Assembly (NCBI RefSeq): GCF_019266065.1
Contig: NZ_LPNR01000106.1
Coordinates: forward strand, 60,972-124,971
Source: Nocardia sp. MH4
Lineage (GTDB): Bacteria > Actinomycetota > Actinomycetes > Mycobacteriales > Mycobacteriaceae
DNA: 64,000 nucleotides
Direction: 5' to 3'
The position numbers were made by a program, and so were the translations under genes. Below the pieces are notes generated by a model. The model was not told the origin of the DNA, ran no database searches, and saw only the letters and a program-made list of their open reading frames with translations. Positions 45,342-54,382 of the stretch are shown piece by piece (position 1 is the stretch's first letter; each line of letters starts with the position of its first letter).

Positions 45342-46697
45342 CTAGAATCCGTCGACTTCCACGATCTGGCCGGGTATCCGTAGCGATAGCGCGAGGGCCT
45401 CGGTGACGCGCATGGGTAGGTAGTGGTCTTGCAGGCGGCTGCGGGTTTCGGTGCCGCGCAACCAGTTCTGCATCAGGGCGCGGTTGCTGTCGCTGTGGAA
45501 GAGTCCGTCGAAGGTCTCGCGGGTGACGTAGTCGTCGTCGGTGAGCAGCGAGGCGTTGGCGCGGGTGAGGATTTCGGCGACCGCGCCGATCTTGTCGGCG
45601 TCGGGGCCTCGGGGGACGTCGTAGCAGTGAACGTGGACCGAGTACAGCGTCGAGAGCTGGGCCTCCAGATCGACACTGCTGGTCCGGCCGTTCTTGTTGT
45701 ACACCCCGTCCGGGAAGGTCGACCAGTTCCGGATCGATGGTGTCGTCTGCTCGAAGGACAGCGTGCCCAGGGTGATTGTGGCGTCAGTGTCGGCATCGAC
45801 CAGCCGGAACGTCGAGGTGATGTCGGTCTCGCCGAAGCGTCGCGGTTCACGTCGCAGCACAGCGCATTTCGCGTGGCCGCCGAGCAACTTCGTCGCCAGC
45901 GACGACACCCTGCTGCCTTGGTCGGCGGGAAACGCCCCGAACGAGCTGATCTGCAACCGCAGCGGCCGGCCAGCGAAGAGCAGCTTGTTGAGCGCGAGGA
46001 CCTGCACGGCGAGGTCGATGTAGTGGTAGCTGCCGTGCATCAGCATTCCGTACCCGTACCGGTAGGGGTGGTCGTCGCGGGTCACGAACTCGTGCTCGAG
46101 ATTCCAGACACCACCTGCGGCCCGTAGGTGGAACGAGGTCACCGGCGCCCGCCAGGCGAGCATCCGTTCCCGTAGTGGCGCGATGAGCCGATCGTTGTAG
46201 ATGCTGTGATAGCGGCTCAACGTCATCACCGAGTGCCGTGACCGCTTGGCCGAGGCGCCAGCGATCAGCTCGGACATGGTTGTCGAGATCTGGGTGGGAT
46301 CGAATGCGCCCGCGTTCATCGGTGCCAGGACCGGTTTCTCCACCAGCGAGGCGATGCCCTCTTCGACGCAGCGGCGCAGGTAGGGCTCGTGCGAACCGAC
46401 CTCGGTGGCGATGTAGGCCAACATCGGCAGACCGGGAACCCGCAGGAATCGCAGCGCGGTGAGTGCGGAATCGAGAGCCAGTGCGCGATCGCCTCGATCG
46501 GCCTGGACGAAGAACTTCATGCGCGGCTGCGGATCCGCGCCGAGCAGGCGAGCCTCGATCACCTCACGCTCGGATTCGAGGTCAATCAGCGACCAGGAAT
46601 CGAGATGGCCCTCGTCGATTGCCGTTTTGATCACGGGCATGTACTTGTTGCGGACGATCTCGTCGTATCCGATGACGACCAGCTGGTGGATGCTCAT
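45342..46697 (-). CDS. Gfo/Idh/MocA-like oxidoreductase
   Basis: A 451-aa protein. The N terminus, QLVVIGYDEIVRNKYMPVI, is a Rossmann strand-turn-helix with a changed glycine loop. EEGIASLVEKPVLAP holds the EKP motif of the Gfo/Idh/MocA family, and the C-terminal part has long beta strands. ATG 46697 is chosen over upstream ATG codons because GGAGGA lies 5-6 nt before it. The enzyme would oxidise or reduce a sugar-like substrate with NAD(P). It opens the methyltransferase-glycosyltransferase-valS operon. Confidence 0.7.
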   Translation of the reverse strand: MSIHQLVVIGYDEIVRNKYMPVIKTAIDEGHLDSWSLIDLESEREVIEARLLGADPQPRMKFFVQADRGDRALALDSALTALRFLRVPGLPMLAYIATEVGSHEPYLRRCVEEGIASLVEKPVLAPMNAGAFDPTQISTTMSELIAGASAKRSRHSVMTLSRYHSIYNDRLIAPLRERMLAWRAPVTSFHLRAAGGVWNLEHEFVTRDDHPYRYGYGMLMHGSYHYIDLAVQVLALNKLLFAGRPLRLQISSFGAFPADQGSRVSSLATKLLGGHAKCAVLRREPRRFGETDITSTFRLVDADTDATITLGTLSFEQTTPSIRNWSTFPDGVYNKNGRTSSVDLEAQLSTLYSVHVHCYDVPRGPDADKIGAVAEILTRANASLLTDDDYVTRETFDGLFHSDSNRALMQNWLRGTETRSRLQDHYLPMRVTEALALSLRIPGQIVEVDGF

Positions 46698-46896
46698 CGA
46701 GTCCTCCATTCTCACGCGGCGGTTCTCGATGTCCGTCGCCTGGTAGGTGGGCCACCAACGGCGTCTACCTGCCGGTGGGGCGTTGAAGGGTGTGAAGGTC
46801 TAGCTCCCGTGATGGCTTGAACGTCCGATCACCGCGCCGAGGGGCGAATGACAAATCGGAAGGTCTCGCTCGTGGGAGTGGCTGACGCTCCTTCGG

Positions 46897-47678
46897 CTAG
46901 CTCTGACGGTGGCCAACGGCGGCGTAGGCGCTGAGGTCGTACTTCGGTGGGTGAAAGGCCTGATGTGCCAGGTCGCCTATGTCTGGCCGCCAGTGGTGCG
47001 GTGAGACCAGGCCGGGCTGCAGTAACTCGTAGCGGTCGAGCATCGCGGTCACCGTTGCGCGGTCGCGCGGCTGATAAGGGAGCCCGTTTCGGACGAGGTT
47101 CTCGGCCGATCTACGGACTTCCTCGCTGAAGACGTCGTCGGTGAGGTGGCTGAAGATGATCCAGGTGTTCGCTGGTCAGTTCCGTGAGCACGTCAGTCGC
47201 GTTGGGCAGGAGTTCAGCGGTGCCGGACAGACACAACGCGATCGGTTGGCCGAGGTCGAGAAACGCGGTGATTTGGTCGAGAACGGCGGCGGTGTCGGTG
47301 ATGTCGACCAGGGCGAAGCGGCGGTCCAGGCTGCGTTCGAGCAGGGCGCGGGCGTAGACGGCGACCAACGGATCGTGATCGAGGTAGAGAACGCGCCCGA
47401 TCTCGCCGCGGTGCCTAGCGGCATCACCCACGTCCGGAGGGCAGCGGCATCCCGCAGCCGAGGTCGACGTACTGGTGCACACCGTGTTCGGTGCTGAGGA
47501 CATTGACCGCGCGCAGCAGGAACCGTCGTGCCTCGCGCAGCGCGACGACGAACCTCTTGCTCACTGTCGCGGCGACGACACCGTCTATGTCGTAGTTATC
47601 CTTGCCGCCGAGCAGCTTGTTGACCACACGGGCGCTGCTGGGCACGTCGTAACGTAGCGCGACGCCATGATCGGCCAT
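46897..47678 (-). pseudogene. SAM-dependent methyltransferase DUF574, broken by two frameshifts
   Basis: Three consecutive frames together give one DUF574 (PF04672-type) protein of about 260 aa. MADHGVALRYD to HQYVDLGCGMPLP is in the first frame (ATG 47678, GGGAG upstream). PPDVGDAARHRGEIGRVLYLDHDPLVAVYARALL to TSEHL is in the second. IIFSHLTDD to the stop at 46897 is in the third. The shifts lie near 47437 and 47153, and each is explained by one extra base. Members are common beside DUF5753/HTH regulators, as here. Either a decayed gene or two sequence errors. Confidence 0.8.
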
Positions 47679-47785
47679 GTCGAACAACTCCCGTGATGAG
47701 AAGGAGGCTGACGGGCCCGACCCGTCCTGGCCGTGACGAGGGATACGGCCGAGCGGCGGTCGGGCCCGGGCAGCGGGTCAGGTGG

Positions 47786-48397
47786 TCAGATGCCGGGGCC
47801 GACGTGCTCGGCCAGGGCACGGTCGAGCAGGGCGCGGGCGTGCTCGCCGTAGAAGGCCTGGTCAGAGAGCAGGTCGAAGGTGCGCAGCGCGAGGGCGATC
47901 TCGTCCGCGCCTGTGGTCTCGACCGATCCGGTCACGGTCTCGATCGCGACTGCGGTTTCGTCGCGGATGACGAAGTTGTCGGCCTGGCCGATGAATTCGG
48001 CGTCGAGAGGGATGATGCCGATCTCGACGTTGTCGCGGGTGGTCAGGATGTCGCCGAGCTGGCGGATCTGCGCCGCCATGATCGCGTGGCTGCCGACGGT
48101 GCGCCGCAGCGCGGCCTCACCGATCAGCAGGTGGAAGCGGTGCGCGGGGGCGTCGAGCACGGCCTGGCGCTGCATCCGTGCGGTCGCGGTCGCCTCGCTG
48201 TCGTCGGGCAGGCCGAGGGCGGCGCTGCACTTGGTCAGGATCGCGCGGGCGTAGTCGAGGGTTTGCACCAGGCCGGGCAGGATCTCGGGGCTGTGGCTGC
48301 GCTGGTATTTGGTTTCGGCTTCGATGTCGATCAGGCTGCGCTGCAACGTTTCCAGGCCCGTGTTGTCGGTGGCGTCGTACCAGCTGGAGTAGGACAT
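47786..48397 (-). CDS. DUF5753 protein without HTH domain
   Basis: A 203-aa protein corresponding to the C-terminal ligand-type domain (DUF5753) found in many actinobacterial XRE regulators: SHSPEILPGLVQTLDYARAIL, RMQRQAVLD, HLLIGEAALRR and DNVEIGIIPLDAEF. The usual N-terminal helix-turn-helix of about 80 residues is absent, and the ATG at 48397 has its own ribosome binding site (GAGG), so this is probably a natural stand-alone form. It is 108 bp upstream of the broken DUF574 gene, a frequent pairing. Confidence 0.8.
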   Translation of the reverse strand: MSYSSWYDATDNTGLETLQRSLIDIEAETKYQRSHSPEILPGLVQTLDYARAILTKCSAALGLPDDSEATATARMQRQAVLDAPAHRFHLLIGEAALRRTVGSHAIMAAQIRQLGDILTTRDNVEIGIIPLDAEFIGQADNFVIRDETAVAIETVTGSVETTGADEIALALRTFDLLSDQAFYGEHARALLDRALAEHVGPGI

Positions 48398-48479
48398 GAT
48401 CTAACCTCTATTCTGCTTTTCGGTGGTTCGGTAGGCCGATGGAAGTCCACCGGGGGTGGCTGCTGGGTGTTGGGGTAGA

Positions 48480-48515
48480 GCCCCCGGAGGTGCCGGGGCA
48501 GTGCCCCCCGGGGGC
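48480..48515 (-). terminator. Hairpin after the DUF8176 gene
   Basis: GCCCCCGG (48480-48487) pairs perfectly with CCGGGGGC (48508-48515), with a second GGGGCAGTGCCCC hairpin inside the loop, about 70 bp after the gene's stop. Confidence 0.5.
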
Positions 48516-48582
48516 GATTCCCCACCCTCGGGTCGACCGACCAGGTGCCCAGCCAGGGAACGACCCGAGGTCTTCGGGGTGG

Positions 48583-49104
48583 TCAGGCGCGGGCGATGGA
48601 GCTGATGCGGGTCGTCCCGTCGAGGTTGCGGGTGGTGATGATCTGCCGCGGTGCGAATGGCTCGCGGTCGGGGTGGTATTCGGTGACAGTGACCGCCCAC
48701 AGGTCGGCGTCGCCGAGGCTGACCAAGGGGGAGATCGTGACGCAGTGGTGGGTGCCAGCCGGTGTCGCGTCGATCCCGGCCTGCAACCGGTCACCAGAGC
48801 GGAGCAGGGCGTCGCCGGTGAGGAACCGGCGTGCCTGCCCGGGGGAGCGTTGTACGTAGTAGGCGTAGTTGAAGCCCAGGATCGCGCCAGGGCCGGTTTC
48901 GGTGTTACTCGGCCCGAAGCCGGTCACCGCACCCGATGGCGAGGTGATCTCGGCACAGGTGAAGGTGGGCGAGCCCGCGGTGCTCTCGGGCGCAGAGACG
49001 ATCGCGATCGTGGTCAGGGCTGCGAGGGCGCCGAGTACCGTCGCAGCGATCCAGCGGCGGTTGTGTGAGCGAGGCGTGGCAGTAGTGTCGAATTTGGCAT
49101 ACAT
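48583..49104 (-). CDS. DUF8176-type membrane-anchored protein
   Basis: A 173-aa protein: short basic N terminus, one membrane helix (AATVLGALAALTTIAIVSA, about residues 19-37) and an outer domain with AGTHHCVTISPL and VTVTEYHPDR. The same outer-domain pattern occurs in the protein at 60481-61221 (GTRHCVAITPI, HIVELHPDR), so the two are paralogues. Such proteins are usual beside conjugation-type secretion genes of actinobacterial integrative elements. Role unknown, probably part of a cell-envelope complex. Confidence 0.7.
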   Translation of the reverse strand: MYAKFDTTATPRSHNRRWIAATVLGALAALTTIAIVSAPESTAGSPTFTCAEITSPSGAVTGFGPSNTETGPGAILGFNYAYYVQRSPGQARRFLTGDALLRSGDRLQAGIDATPAGTHHCVTISPLVSLGDADLWAVTVTEYHPDREPFAPRQIITTRNLDGTTRISSIARA

Positions 49105-49268
49105 GGGGATGGGGATTCCTTGGCTCGGGCGGGTTGTCGGGTGTGGCCCCGGAGTCGCCGGGAAACAACTCCGGGGCCGCGGGGCCACGACCGGGTGAGA
49201 TGTCTCGGGGTATCTCGCCGGGTCACGTGCGGAGGCCATTCGGATGGTCGGGGCCATGACGACCGGCG

Positions 49269-49490
49269 TCAGGGCTGGAGGTAGAGGCGTTCGTTGGGCA
49301 GCCGGGGCAACCCGGTGCACCGGCCGGGATACACGGCCACCGTTCCGGGCCGGTGAACAGCTGCGTCGCAGACGAACACCAGCGCGGCGGTGATGCAGGC
49401 GGCGAATTCCATTCGGACGCTGGACATCAGGACGGAGAGTCGGACGTCGGGTTCGTCGGGGCGCGGTGACCGTCTGCTGTCGGGCTTCAT
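49269..49490 (-). CDS. Small uncharacterised protein, 73 aa
   Basis: 73 residues from ATG 49490, which overlaps the stop of the upstream gene by 4 nt (ATGA). A polar charged N-terminal 25 residues precede a moderately hydrophobic segment (FAACITAALVFVCDAA) that could be a membrane helix, then a Pro-rich tail. No family is recognised. Coupling to its neighbour is the best evidence. Confidence 0.5.
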   Translation of the reverse strand: MKPDSRRSPRPDEPDVRLSVLMSSVRMEFAACITAALVFVCDAAVHRPGTVAVYPGRCTGLPRLPNERLYLQP

Positions 49491-49969
49491 TGCCGAGCTG
49501 TCCTGGCTAGGAGTGCTCGGGCGCATTCGATCACGACTTCGCCGGAGGGGCGGAACGTGCCGGTCGCCGGGGATATCCAGGTGCGGATCATCGACGAGTC
49601 TGGGATGGGGGAGGGCAGGGCGATGTCGCCGTCGCGGATGACGATCACTCGGGCGTGCCACAGCTGGGAGACGACTGCGGGGTCGGCGATGGGCCGGATG
49701 TCGGCGCGTACGAGGAATGTCCACATGCCTGCGCGGGGGTGTCCGATGATCGATAGCGGAGCGACGCCGCGCAGATCGAGGCTGTTCTTGACCTGCTGTG
49801 CCAATGCGGTCGGCATCATCACCGCCCCGACCAGAGACCCGGCCTTCATCGTGATCCGCCCGCTCTGTGGGTCAACCACGGTCGGGAGCGAGCACATGCG
49901 TCGGTAGAACTGGGACCGGCTGTGGGGAGACTCGGTGAACGGCTGCACCGGCGCGGTGGTTGGCGTCAT
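49487..49969 (-). CDS. Uncharacterised 160-aa protein
   Basis: 160 aa from ATG 49969, which overlaps the stop of the 66-aa gene (ATGA). Features: an N-terminal QFYRRMCSLP segment, GAVMMPTALAQQVKNSLDLRG, and a conserved-looking HPRAGMWTFLVRADI followed by FRPSGEVVIECARALL. The W-T-F-L-V pattern recalls the small regulatory or primase-like proteins of actinobacterial mobile elements, but no family can be named. No membrane helix. Confidence 0.6.
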   Translation of the reverse strand: MTPTTAPVQPFTESPHSRSQFYRRMCSLPTVVDPQSGRITMKAGSLVGAVMMPTALAQQVKNSLDLRGVAPLSIIGHPRAGMWTFLVRADIRPIADPAVVSQLWHARVIVIRDGDIALPSPIPDSSMIRTWISPATGTFRPSGEVVIECARALLARTARQ

Positions 49970-50166
49970 CGCAATTCCCCGGACGGCTCGGTCGCCCTGG
50001 TCACCCATCCGGCGACCGTCATCGCGTCGAGCTGCCGGACCATTGTCGACGGCGAGCGGTCGAAGGCACGAGGAGGCTCGGGGTCGGCGAGGGCGCCGGC
50101 TGACTCGCCAACCTCGGCCTGCCTCACCGCGGGCTCGAGTGAGTTCGGCTCGTTGCTGCCGTTCAT
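49966..50166 (-). CDS. Small acidic protein, 66 aa
   Basis: 66 residues from ATG 50166 with a strong GGGAGG 7 nt upstream, ending in an ATGA overlap with the 160-aa gene. Polar, no motif recognised. First of three linked genes transcribed away from the HTH-TPR regulator gene. The intervening 190 bp holds the repeated sequence that may be the regulator's operator. Confidence 0.55.
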   Translation of the reverse strand: MNGSNEPNSLEPAVRQAEVGESAGALADPEPPRAFDRSPSTMVRQLDAMTVAGWVTRATEPSGELR

Positions 50167-50289
50167 GCGCGACCTCCCTGATGCGTTTCTGATGTAGAGG
50201 GAGCCGGATCGGCGGTGGTGGCCATGGTCTCCCTCGGAAACGGATTCCTGGTGAAAATCGTGGCCCGTCAGCGGTATCGGGAGGAACCG

Positions 50290-50311
50290 CACAGTGTTGG
50301 CACAGTGTTGG
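50290..50311. promoter_or_regulatory. Tandem 11-bp repeat, candidate operator
   Basis: CACAGTGTTGG occurs twice back to back (50290-50300, 50301-50311) between two divergent genes, 48 bp before the HTH-TPR regulator. CAGTGTTG is also found upstream of the paralogous regulator near 54397, on the plus strand (inverted relative to that gene). Confidence 0.45.
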
Positions 50312-50358
50312 CGTAGCGTAGGTATTTCCCAGTTCAGCAGCGGGAATGAGGGGACCGC

Positions 50359-51729
50359 ATGATACGAGGGCGGGCATGGACCGGCTTCGAGGCCGCCGTG
50401 TTGCAAGAGGCGATGAGACAGCCGATCCGGCAGTTCGCCACGATGCTCGGCGTCGAAACCACCACGATCAGCAACTGGAAGTCGGGGCTGAGCGCGGTCA
50501 GGCTCCGCACGCACACCCAAGCGATCCTGGACACCGCCTACGCCCAACGCGCGACCTCGGAAGACCGTGAACGGTTCGAGCAGATCGTGGCCGAAGGCGA
50601 AGCCGCCTGGCGTGCGCGCCACGCGAAAGGCGCGCGGCACAACAACGCGGGCTCGAACAACGACGACGCGTCGAGCACCGACCGGGGCGCACCGCGACCC
50701 GAGCCAGCCTCGGCCAAGACCAACTCCCCGCTGGCCGAGGGCGACGACTTCTCTGCGCTGGTACCTGATGTCGAAACTGCATTCTGGATGTCAGGTGAGG
50801 GTGCCGATACGGGGCCACTGCGCTCGATGTCCACTCTCCTCGCCGCAACCCGGGCGGTGACGAGACTCAACATGGCCGGCGAGTACACCACCCTCGCTCT
50901 GCTGGTCGGGCCGTTGATCACAGACCTCTACCGGCACACCCGCGAAGGCACAGCTGACGACCAACGAGTCGCCTGGGACCTATTGACGCAGGTCGCGTTC
51001 GACACCTCCGTCGTGATGCGTGCCAGCGGACACCTCTCGGTCGCCTGGAGCGCCGCGCGCGCCGCCGAAGACGCCGCCCGCAGTATCGACAGCGGACCGG
51101 GAGCTGCTGCTGCGGCGTTCGTCAGCAGTCAGGTCCTGCTCGCGCGACCGGCCTCGGCGAAGGCCGCCCTGCATCGCGCGGAACATGCAGCGGCGGTTGT
51201 CGGTGCGCGTGCACGCTCGGCCAACGAGGTGCAGACGGTGGGGATGCTGCACCTACAGGCGTCGTTGGCGACCACCGCAATCGGCGGTGATCCTCGCGAT
51301 CATCTGGAACACGCCGCCGAGTATGCAGGACGCCTCGACGGCCCCATCACAGCCGACGCTTCGACCATCGTCGCCAACCCCACATTCGGCTCGTCGAACG
51401 TCGGGCTGTGGAAGATGTCCATCGCTATGGAAGCCGGGGAACCTGAGGTCGTGCTCGACCTGGCGAAGAAGCTCCAGCCGCATACTCTGCCGACACCGGG
51501 AAGGACGGCCCAGTACTGGGTCGAAATCGGACGCGCAGCGGCCTCACGTCGCGCCGACGAAGCGGCGCTGGAAGCCTTCCTTCGAGCGGAAAGTATTGCG
51601 CCGGAACAGTTCCGAAACACCGACGCGGTACAAGACACCCTTACCCGGTTGCTGCAGGAAGCCAGGCGTGGCCTCACCGCGGGCAAGCTGGGCGAGCTCG
51701 CCCACCGTGTAGGCGTAGTGGTGGTGTAG
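50359..51729 (+). CDS. HTH regulator with long helical (TPR-like) C-terminal domain
   Basis: A 456-aa protein. The first 85 residues form an HTH region (LQEAMRQPIRQFATMLGV, TTTISNWKSGLSAV) that is about three-quarters identical to the N terminus of the regulator at 53066-54382. A low-complexity linker follows, then helical repeats (about residues 140-455) that look TPR-like. GAGGGG lies 5 nt before the ATG. It is followed by a flavoprotein gene 38 bp downstream and preceded by a tandem repeat that may be its own operator. A regulator that senses a small molecule or peptide is likely. Confidence 0.75.
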   Translation: MIRGRAWTGFEAAVLQEAMRQPIRQFATMLGVETTTISNWKSGLSAVRLRTHTQAILDTAYAQRATSEDRERFEQIVAEGEAAWRARHAKGARHNNAGSNNDDASSTDRGAPRPEPASAKTNSPLAEGDDFSALVPDVETAFWMSGEGADTGPLRSMSTLLAATRAVTRLNMAGEYTTLALLVGPLITDLYRHTREGTADDQRVAWDLLTQVAFDTSVVMRASGHLSVAWSAARAAEDAARSIDSGPGAAAAAFVSSQVLLARPASAKAALHRAEHAAAVVGARARSANEVQTVGMLHLQASLATTAIGGDPRDHLEHAAEYAGRLDGPITADASTIVANPTFGSSNVGLWKMSIAMEAGEPEVVLDLAKKLQPHTLPTPGRTAQYWVEIGRAAASRRADEAALEAFLRAESIAPEQFRNTDAVQDTLTRLLQEARRGLTAGKLGELAHRVGVVVV

Positions 51730-51767
51730 CGCGGGACGTGGTCTGGGTTGGCTGCCATGATGGGCTC

Positions 51768-52304
51768 ATGACTGAGCGTACTAGGGTGCTGTATGCCATC
51801 GTGACCGGCGCGTCACCTGCTGACACGGTCGGCGAGCTGGTCGAACTCGCCCAAGCCGTGGGCTGGGACGTGTGCGTCGTCGCCTCACCGAACGGTGCCC
51901 GATTTCTCGATATCGAAGCGTTGGAAACGCAGACGGCTCACCCGGTGCGCTGGGAATTCAAGCAGCCGGGCACCGATGACCTCCTGCCCCCGGCCGACGC
52001 GATCATCGCAGCACCGCTGACCACTAACTCGATGGCGAAATGGGCAGCCGGTATTGGTGACACTCTGCCGCTCGCCTTGCTGGTCGAAGCTGTCGGCGGC
52101 GGAATGCCGGTGGTCGCCATCCCCCACGCCAAACAGGAACAAATGAACTTCCCAGCCGTACGCGAGGCACAGGCACGCCTGACGGAGTGGGGCGTGCGGT
52201 TCGTTCGCATTACCGAGGACAGTGACACCGGACGTCTTCCCTGGACGCAGGCGCTGAACGCGCTGCGTGAATCGTTCGCGGCTACCGTCTATCGGAATCG
52301 GTGA
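51768..52304 (+). CDS. Flavoprotein (CoaC/EpiD-like)
   Basis: A 178-aa protein of the flavoprotein (PF02441-like) family: VLYAIVTGASPADTVGEL, VVASPNGARFLD and ADAIIAAPLTTNSMAKWAAG with PVVAIPHAKQEQM further on. The family contains FMN-dependent Cys decarboxylases such as CoaC and EpiD, and many proteins without a known substrate. ATG 51768 is the only start that gives the family N terminus. It is co-directional with the regulator 38 bp upstream, so it is probably the regulator's partner enzyme. Confidence 0.8.
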   Translation: MTERTRVLYAIVTGASPADTVGELVELAQAVGWDVCVVASPNGARFLDIEALETQTAHPVRWEFKQPGTDDLLPPADAIIAAPLTTNSMAKWAAGIGDTLPLALLVEAVGGGMPVVAIPHAKQEQMNFPAVREAQARLTEWGVRFVRITEDSDTGRLPWTQALNALRESFAATVYRNR

Positions 52305-52457
52305 ACGAGCAGAGGCACCGGTAGGTCTTGCCCGAGTACAGCGGAGGCGGTGCCCACTCTCTAGACAGAGTATCCGCCGCCAACTGGGCCTGAGACAGAC
52401 GATTACACGCATTCCGGCGTGGGCGGTGCTGACGGTGCAAGCCAAGCCCGACGACCT

Positions 52458-53069
52458 TTAAGAGCGGTCCCCCAGCGGAATTCGCTCCACTGCATCCCAC
52501 TCGTACATGTTGTTCCGTACCGTGAGTGAAACTAGCGTGGCGGCGGATACCTCGATTTCAGCCACGCCATGATTCGCGCTTGCGGCTATAGCGCCAGCGG
52601 CATCAGCCATATCTTCGTATTTTGGATAGGCGATTGTTATGTGGGGGCTCGAATTGGTTTCCCTTATGCAGGCGTAGGGAAAAGTGGACAGGGTTGCTTT
52701 CCTGAGTGTATCTCGTAGTTCGAGGATTGGCGTTGGCGGGTTTACGATGAAGCAAACAGCGCCGCGAATATTGTTAAGGCAAGTGATCGGAATAGTGAAA
52801 GGCATTAGATCCCGGCAGGCTTGCCGGGATGCGTCCACGACCAGATCGAGTGATTCTTGGGTGATTTTGTGTGGCCGTGCGATTCTGTCCAGTGTGAGGT
52901 GTAGTCCGTCAATGGGTGTGGCTGCGAATTGGTCCGGATTAACTGACTGTTGACACTCCTTCACTATGGCGTGAAACTCGATGCAGTTTTGAAAGGTTAG
53001 GAACCAGTAGTGCCCAAGTGGTCCATTTTCCAGCGGGCGGGGAGCCGGGTTTTCCGGGTGGCCCTTCAC
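52458..53069 (-). CDS. 2H phosphoesterase (2'-5' RNA ligase-like)
   Basis: A 203-aa protein with the two HxT motifs of the 2H superfamily: LHLTLDRI near residue 57 and PHITIAYP near residue 146. Members hydrolyse or ligate 2',5' or cyclic phosphates in RNA or small nucleotides. The start at 53069 overlaps the stop of the upstream regulator (ATGA), so the two genes are translationally coupled. GC content is below that of the neighbours, consistent with recent transfer. Confidence 0.8.
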   Translation of the reverse strand: MKGHPENPAPRPLENGPLGHYWFLTFQNCIEFHAIVKECQQSVNPDQFAATPIDGLHLTLDRIARPHKITQESLDLVVDASRQACRDLMPFTIPITCLNNIRGAVCFIVNPPTPILELRDTLRKATLSTFPYACIRETNSSPHITIAYPKYEDMADAAGAIAASANHGVAEIEVSAATLVSLTVRNNMYEWDAVERIPLGDRS

Positions 53070-54382
53070 GAATCGTCCTCCTTGCTAGTCAGTGCATCTC
53101 GGACGCTCCGAAGTTGTGCGGTGTCGCCCCACCTGCGGGCGACATCGTGTAAAAACTCAGATGCTCGGCGATGAACCTGAGTCATGGGCTTTCCTTGGGT
53201 CGTCGTCTCAAGAGCATCGTGCATGATCGCCACAGCGGTGTCTAGATCTCCGCTCTCGGCTATGACGTGGGACCGTGCGATGTCAATCATTACCAGTGAC
53301 CGGCCCCATGGCGAGTTTGTATCGTTCATGTCTGTCAATGCGATTTCGGCGTACCGTTCAACCTCTTCCGGTATTCCGAGCGATAGATACGAGGTTGCAG
53401 CGTTGCCTGCTAACTGAGCGGTGCTGTAACTGCCAAGCGAGATACTAGATGGCACTCCAGGCGGCGCCTCACCCTTTGAAGCCAGCTCATGCGCCAGGTC
53501 GACAGCGCGTTCTACGCCCTCCGTATCGCCGAGCTTGCCCATCGCCCGCGCGACACCGTTGATGGCCAACCGGACACTTTGGGGGCCTCCCCCGGCGTGT
53601 AAGAGCCCATTCTGCGCAAAATCGCGTGCCTGCTCGTACCGTCCCGCGTAATACTCGCAAAAGCTCTGTAGGCCCCGGGCCCACGCGGTGAGGTTGGAAC
53701 TTTCCGCGTTTTCGCCGAGATGGAACGCTTCGAGGCAGTAGGCGCGCGCCAGGGGGTAGTTTCCGGTGCCGACCGATATGTAACCCAGCAAGCCCGAGGT
53801 TTCACTTGCGATCTCGAACAATTCGCCCCGTTGCTTTGGGTGACCGCATTCATCGATGAGCTCATCGAGCCACACTCGCTGTTCCTTAAGCGAATGGACG
53901 AGTCCAGCGGGATCGACAGTCTCGTATCGGGCGATAGTATCCAGAGTATTTACTTGCAGTTGTTCAATGATGTCTGGGTTGACCGAGCGGCTGTGTTTGT
54001 GGACTCGCCTCAGCACGGCCAAGAGTTCGGAACTGCTTTCAGGACTGTCTCGGACCTGTCCCTCATCGCTCAAAAAGGGGGCATCAGAGGGTACGCCGGG
54101 TTTGGTCGCGTTAGGCGGATGTCGCTGCCGCCAGACTGCTTCACCTTCCGCGACTATCTGCTCGAACCGTGCTCTATCTTCGCCGGTTGCATGTTGTGCG
54201 AAGGTGGTGTCCAGGATCGCCTGCGTTGAAGAGCGAGGTTTGACCGCGCTCAACCGCGACCTCCAGTTATCGATGGTCGTGGTCTCGACACCGAGCATGG
54301 ATGAGAATTCTCGTACCGACTTTCGCATTGCTTCCTGGAGCGCGGCAGCCTCGAAACCCGTCCACGCCCGCCCTCTTATCAT
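53066..54382 (-). CDS. HTH regulator with TPR-like domain, paralogue of the one at 50.4 kb
   Basis: 438 aa from ATG 54382; the frame is open to 54433 but the N terminus MIRGRAWTGFEAAALQEAM aligns with the paralogue here. Its HTH is TTTIDNWRSRLSAV. The remaining 330 residues are helical repeats suited to ligand or peptide binding. It differs from the paralogue mostly in this part. The partner gene is a 2H phosphoesterase instead of a flavoprotein. The lower GC suggests the pair was acquired as a cassette. Confidence 0.75.
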   Translation of the reverse strand: MIRGRAWTGFEAAALQEAMRKSVREFSSMLGVETTTIDNWRSRLSAVKPRSSTQAILDTTFAQHATGEDRARFEQIVAEGEAVWRQRHPPNATKPGVPSDAPFLSDEGQVRDSPESSSELLAVLRRVHKHSRSVNPDIIEQLQVNTLDTIARYETVDPAGLVHSLKEQRVWLDELIDECGHPKQRGELFEIASETSGLLGYISVGTGNYPLARAYCLEAFHLGENAESSNLTAWARGLQSFCEYYAGRYEQARDFAQNGLLHAGGGPQSVRLAINGVARAMGKLGDTEGVERAVDLAHELASKGEAPPGVPSSISLGSYSTAQLAGNAATSYLSLGIPEEVERYAEIALTDMNDTNSPWGRSLVMIDIARSHVIAESGDLDTAVAIMHDALETTTQGKPMTQVHRRASEFLHDVARRWGDTAQLRSVRDALTSKEDDS

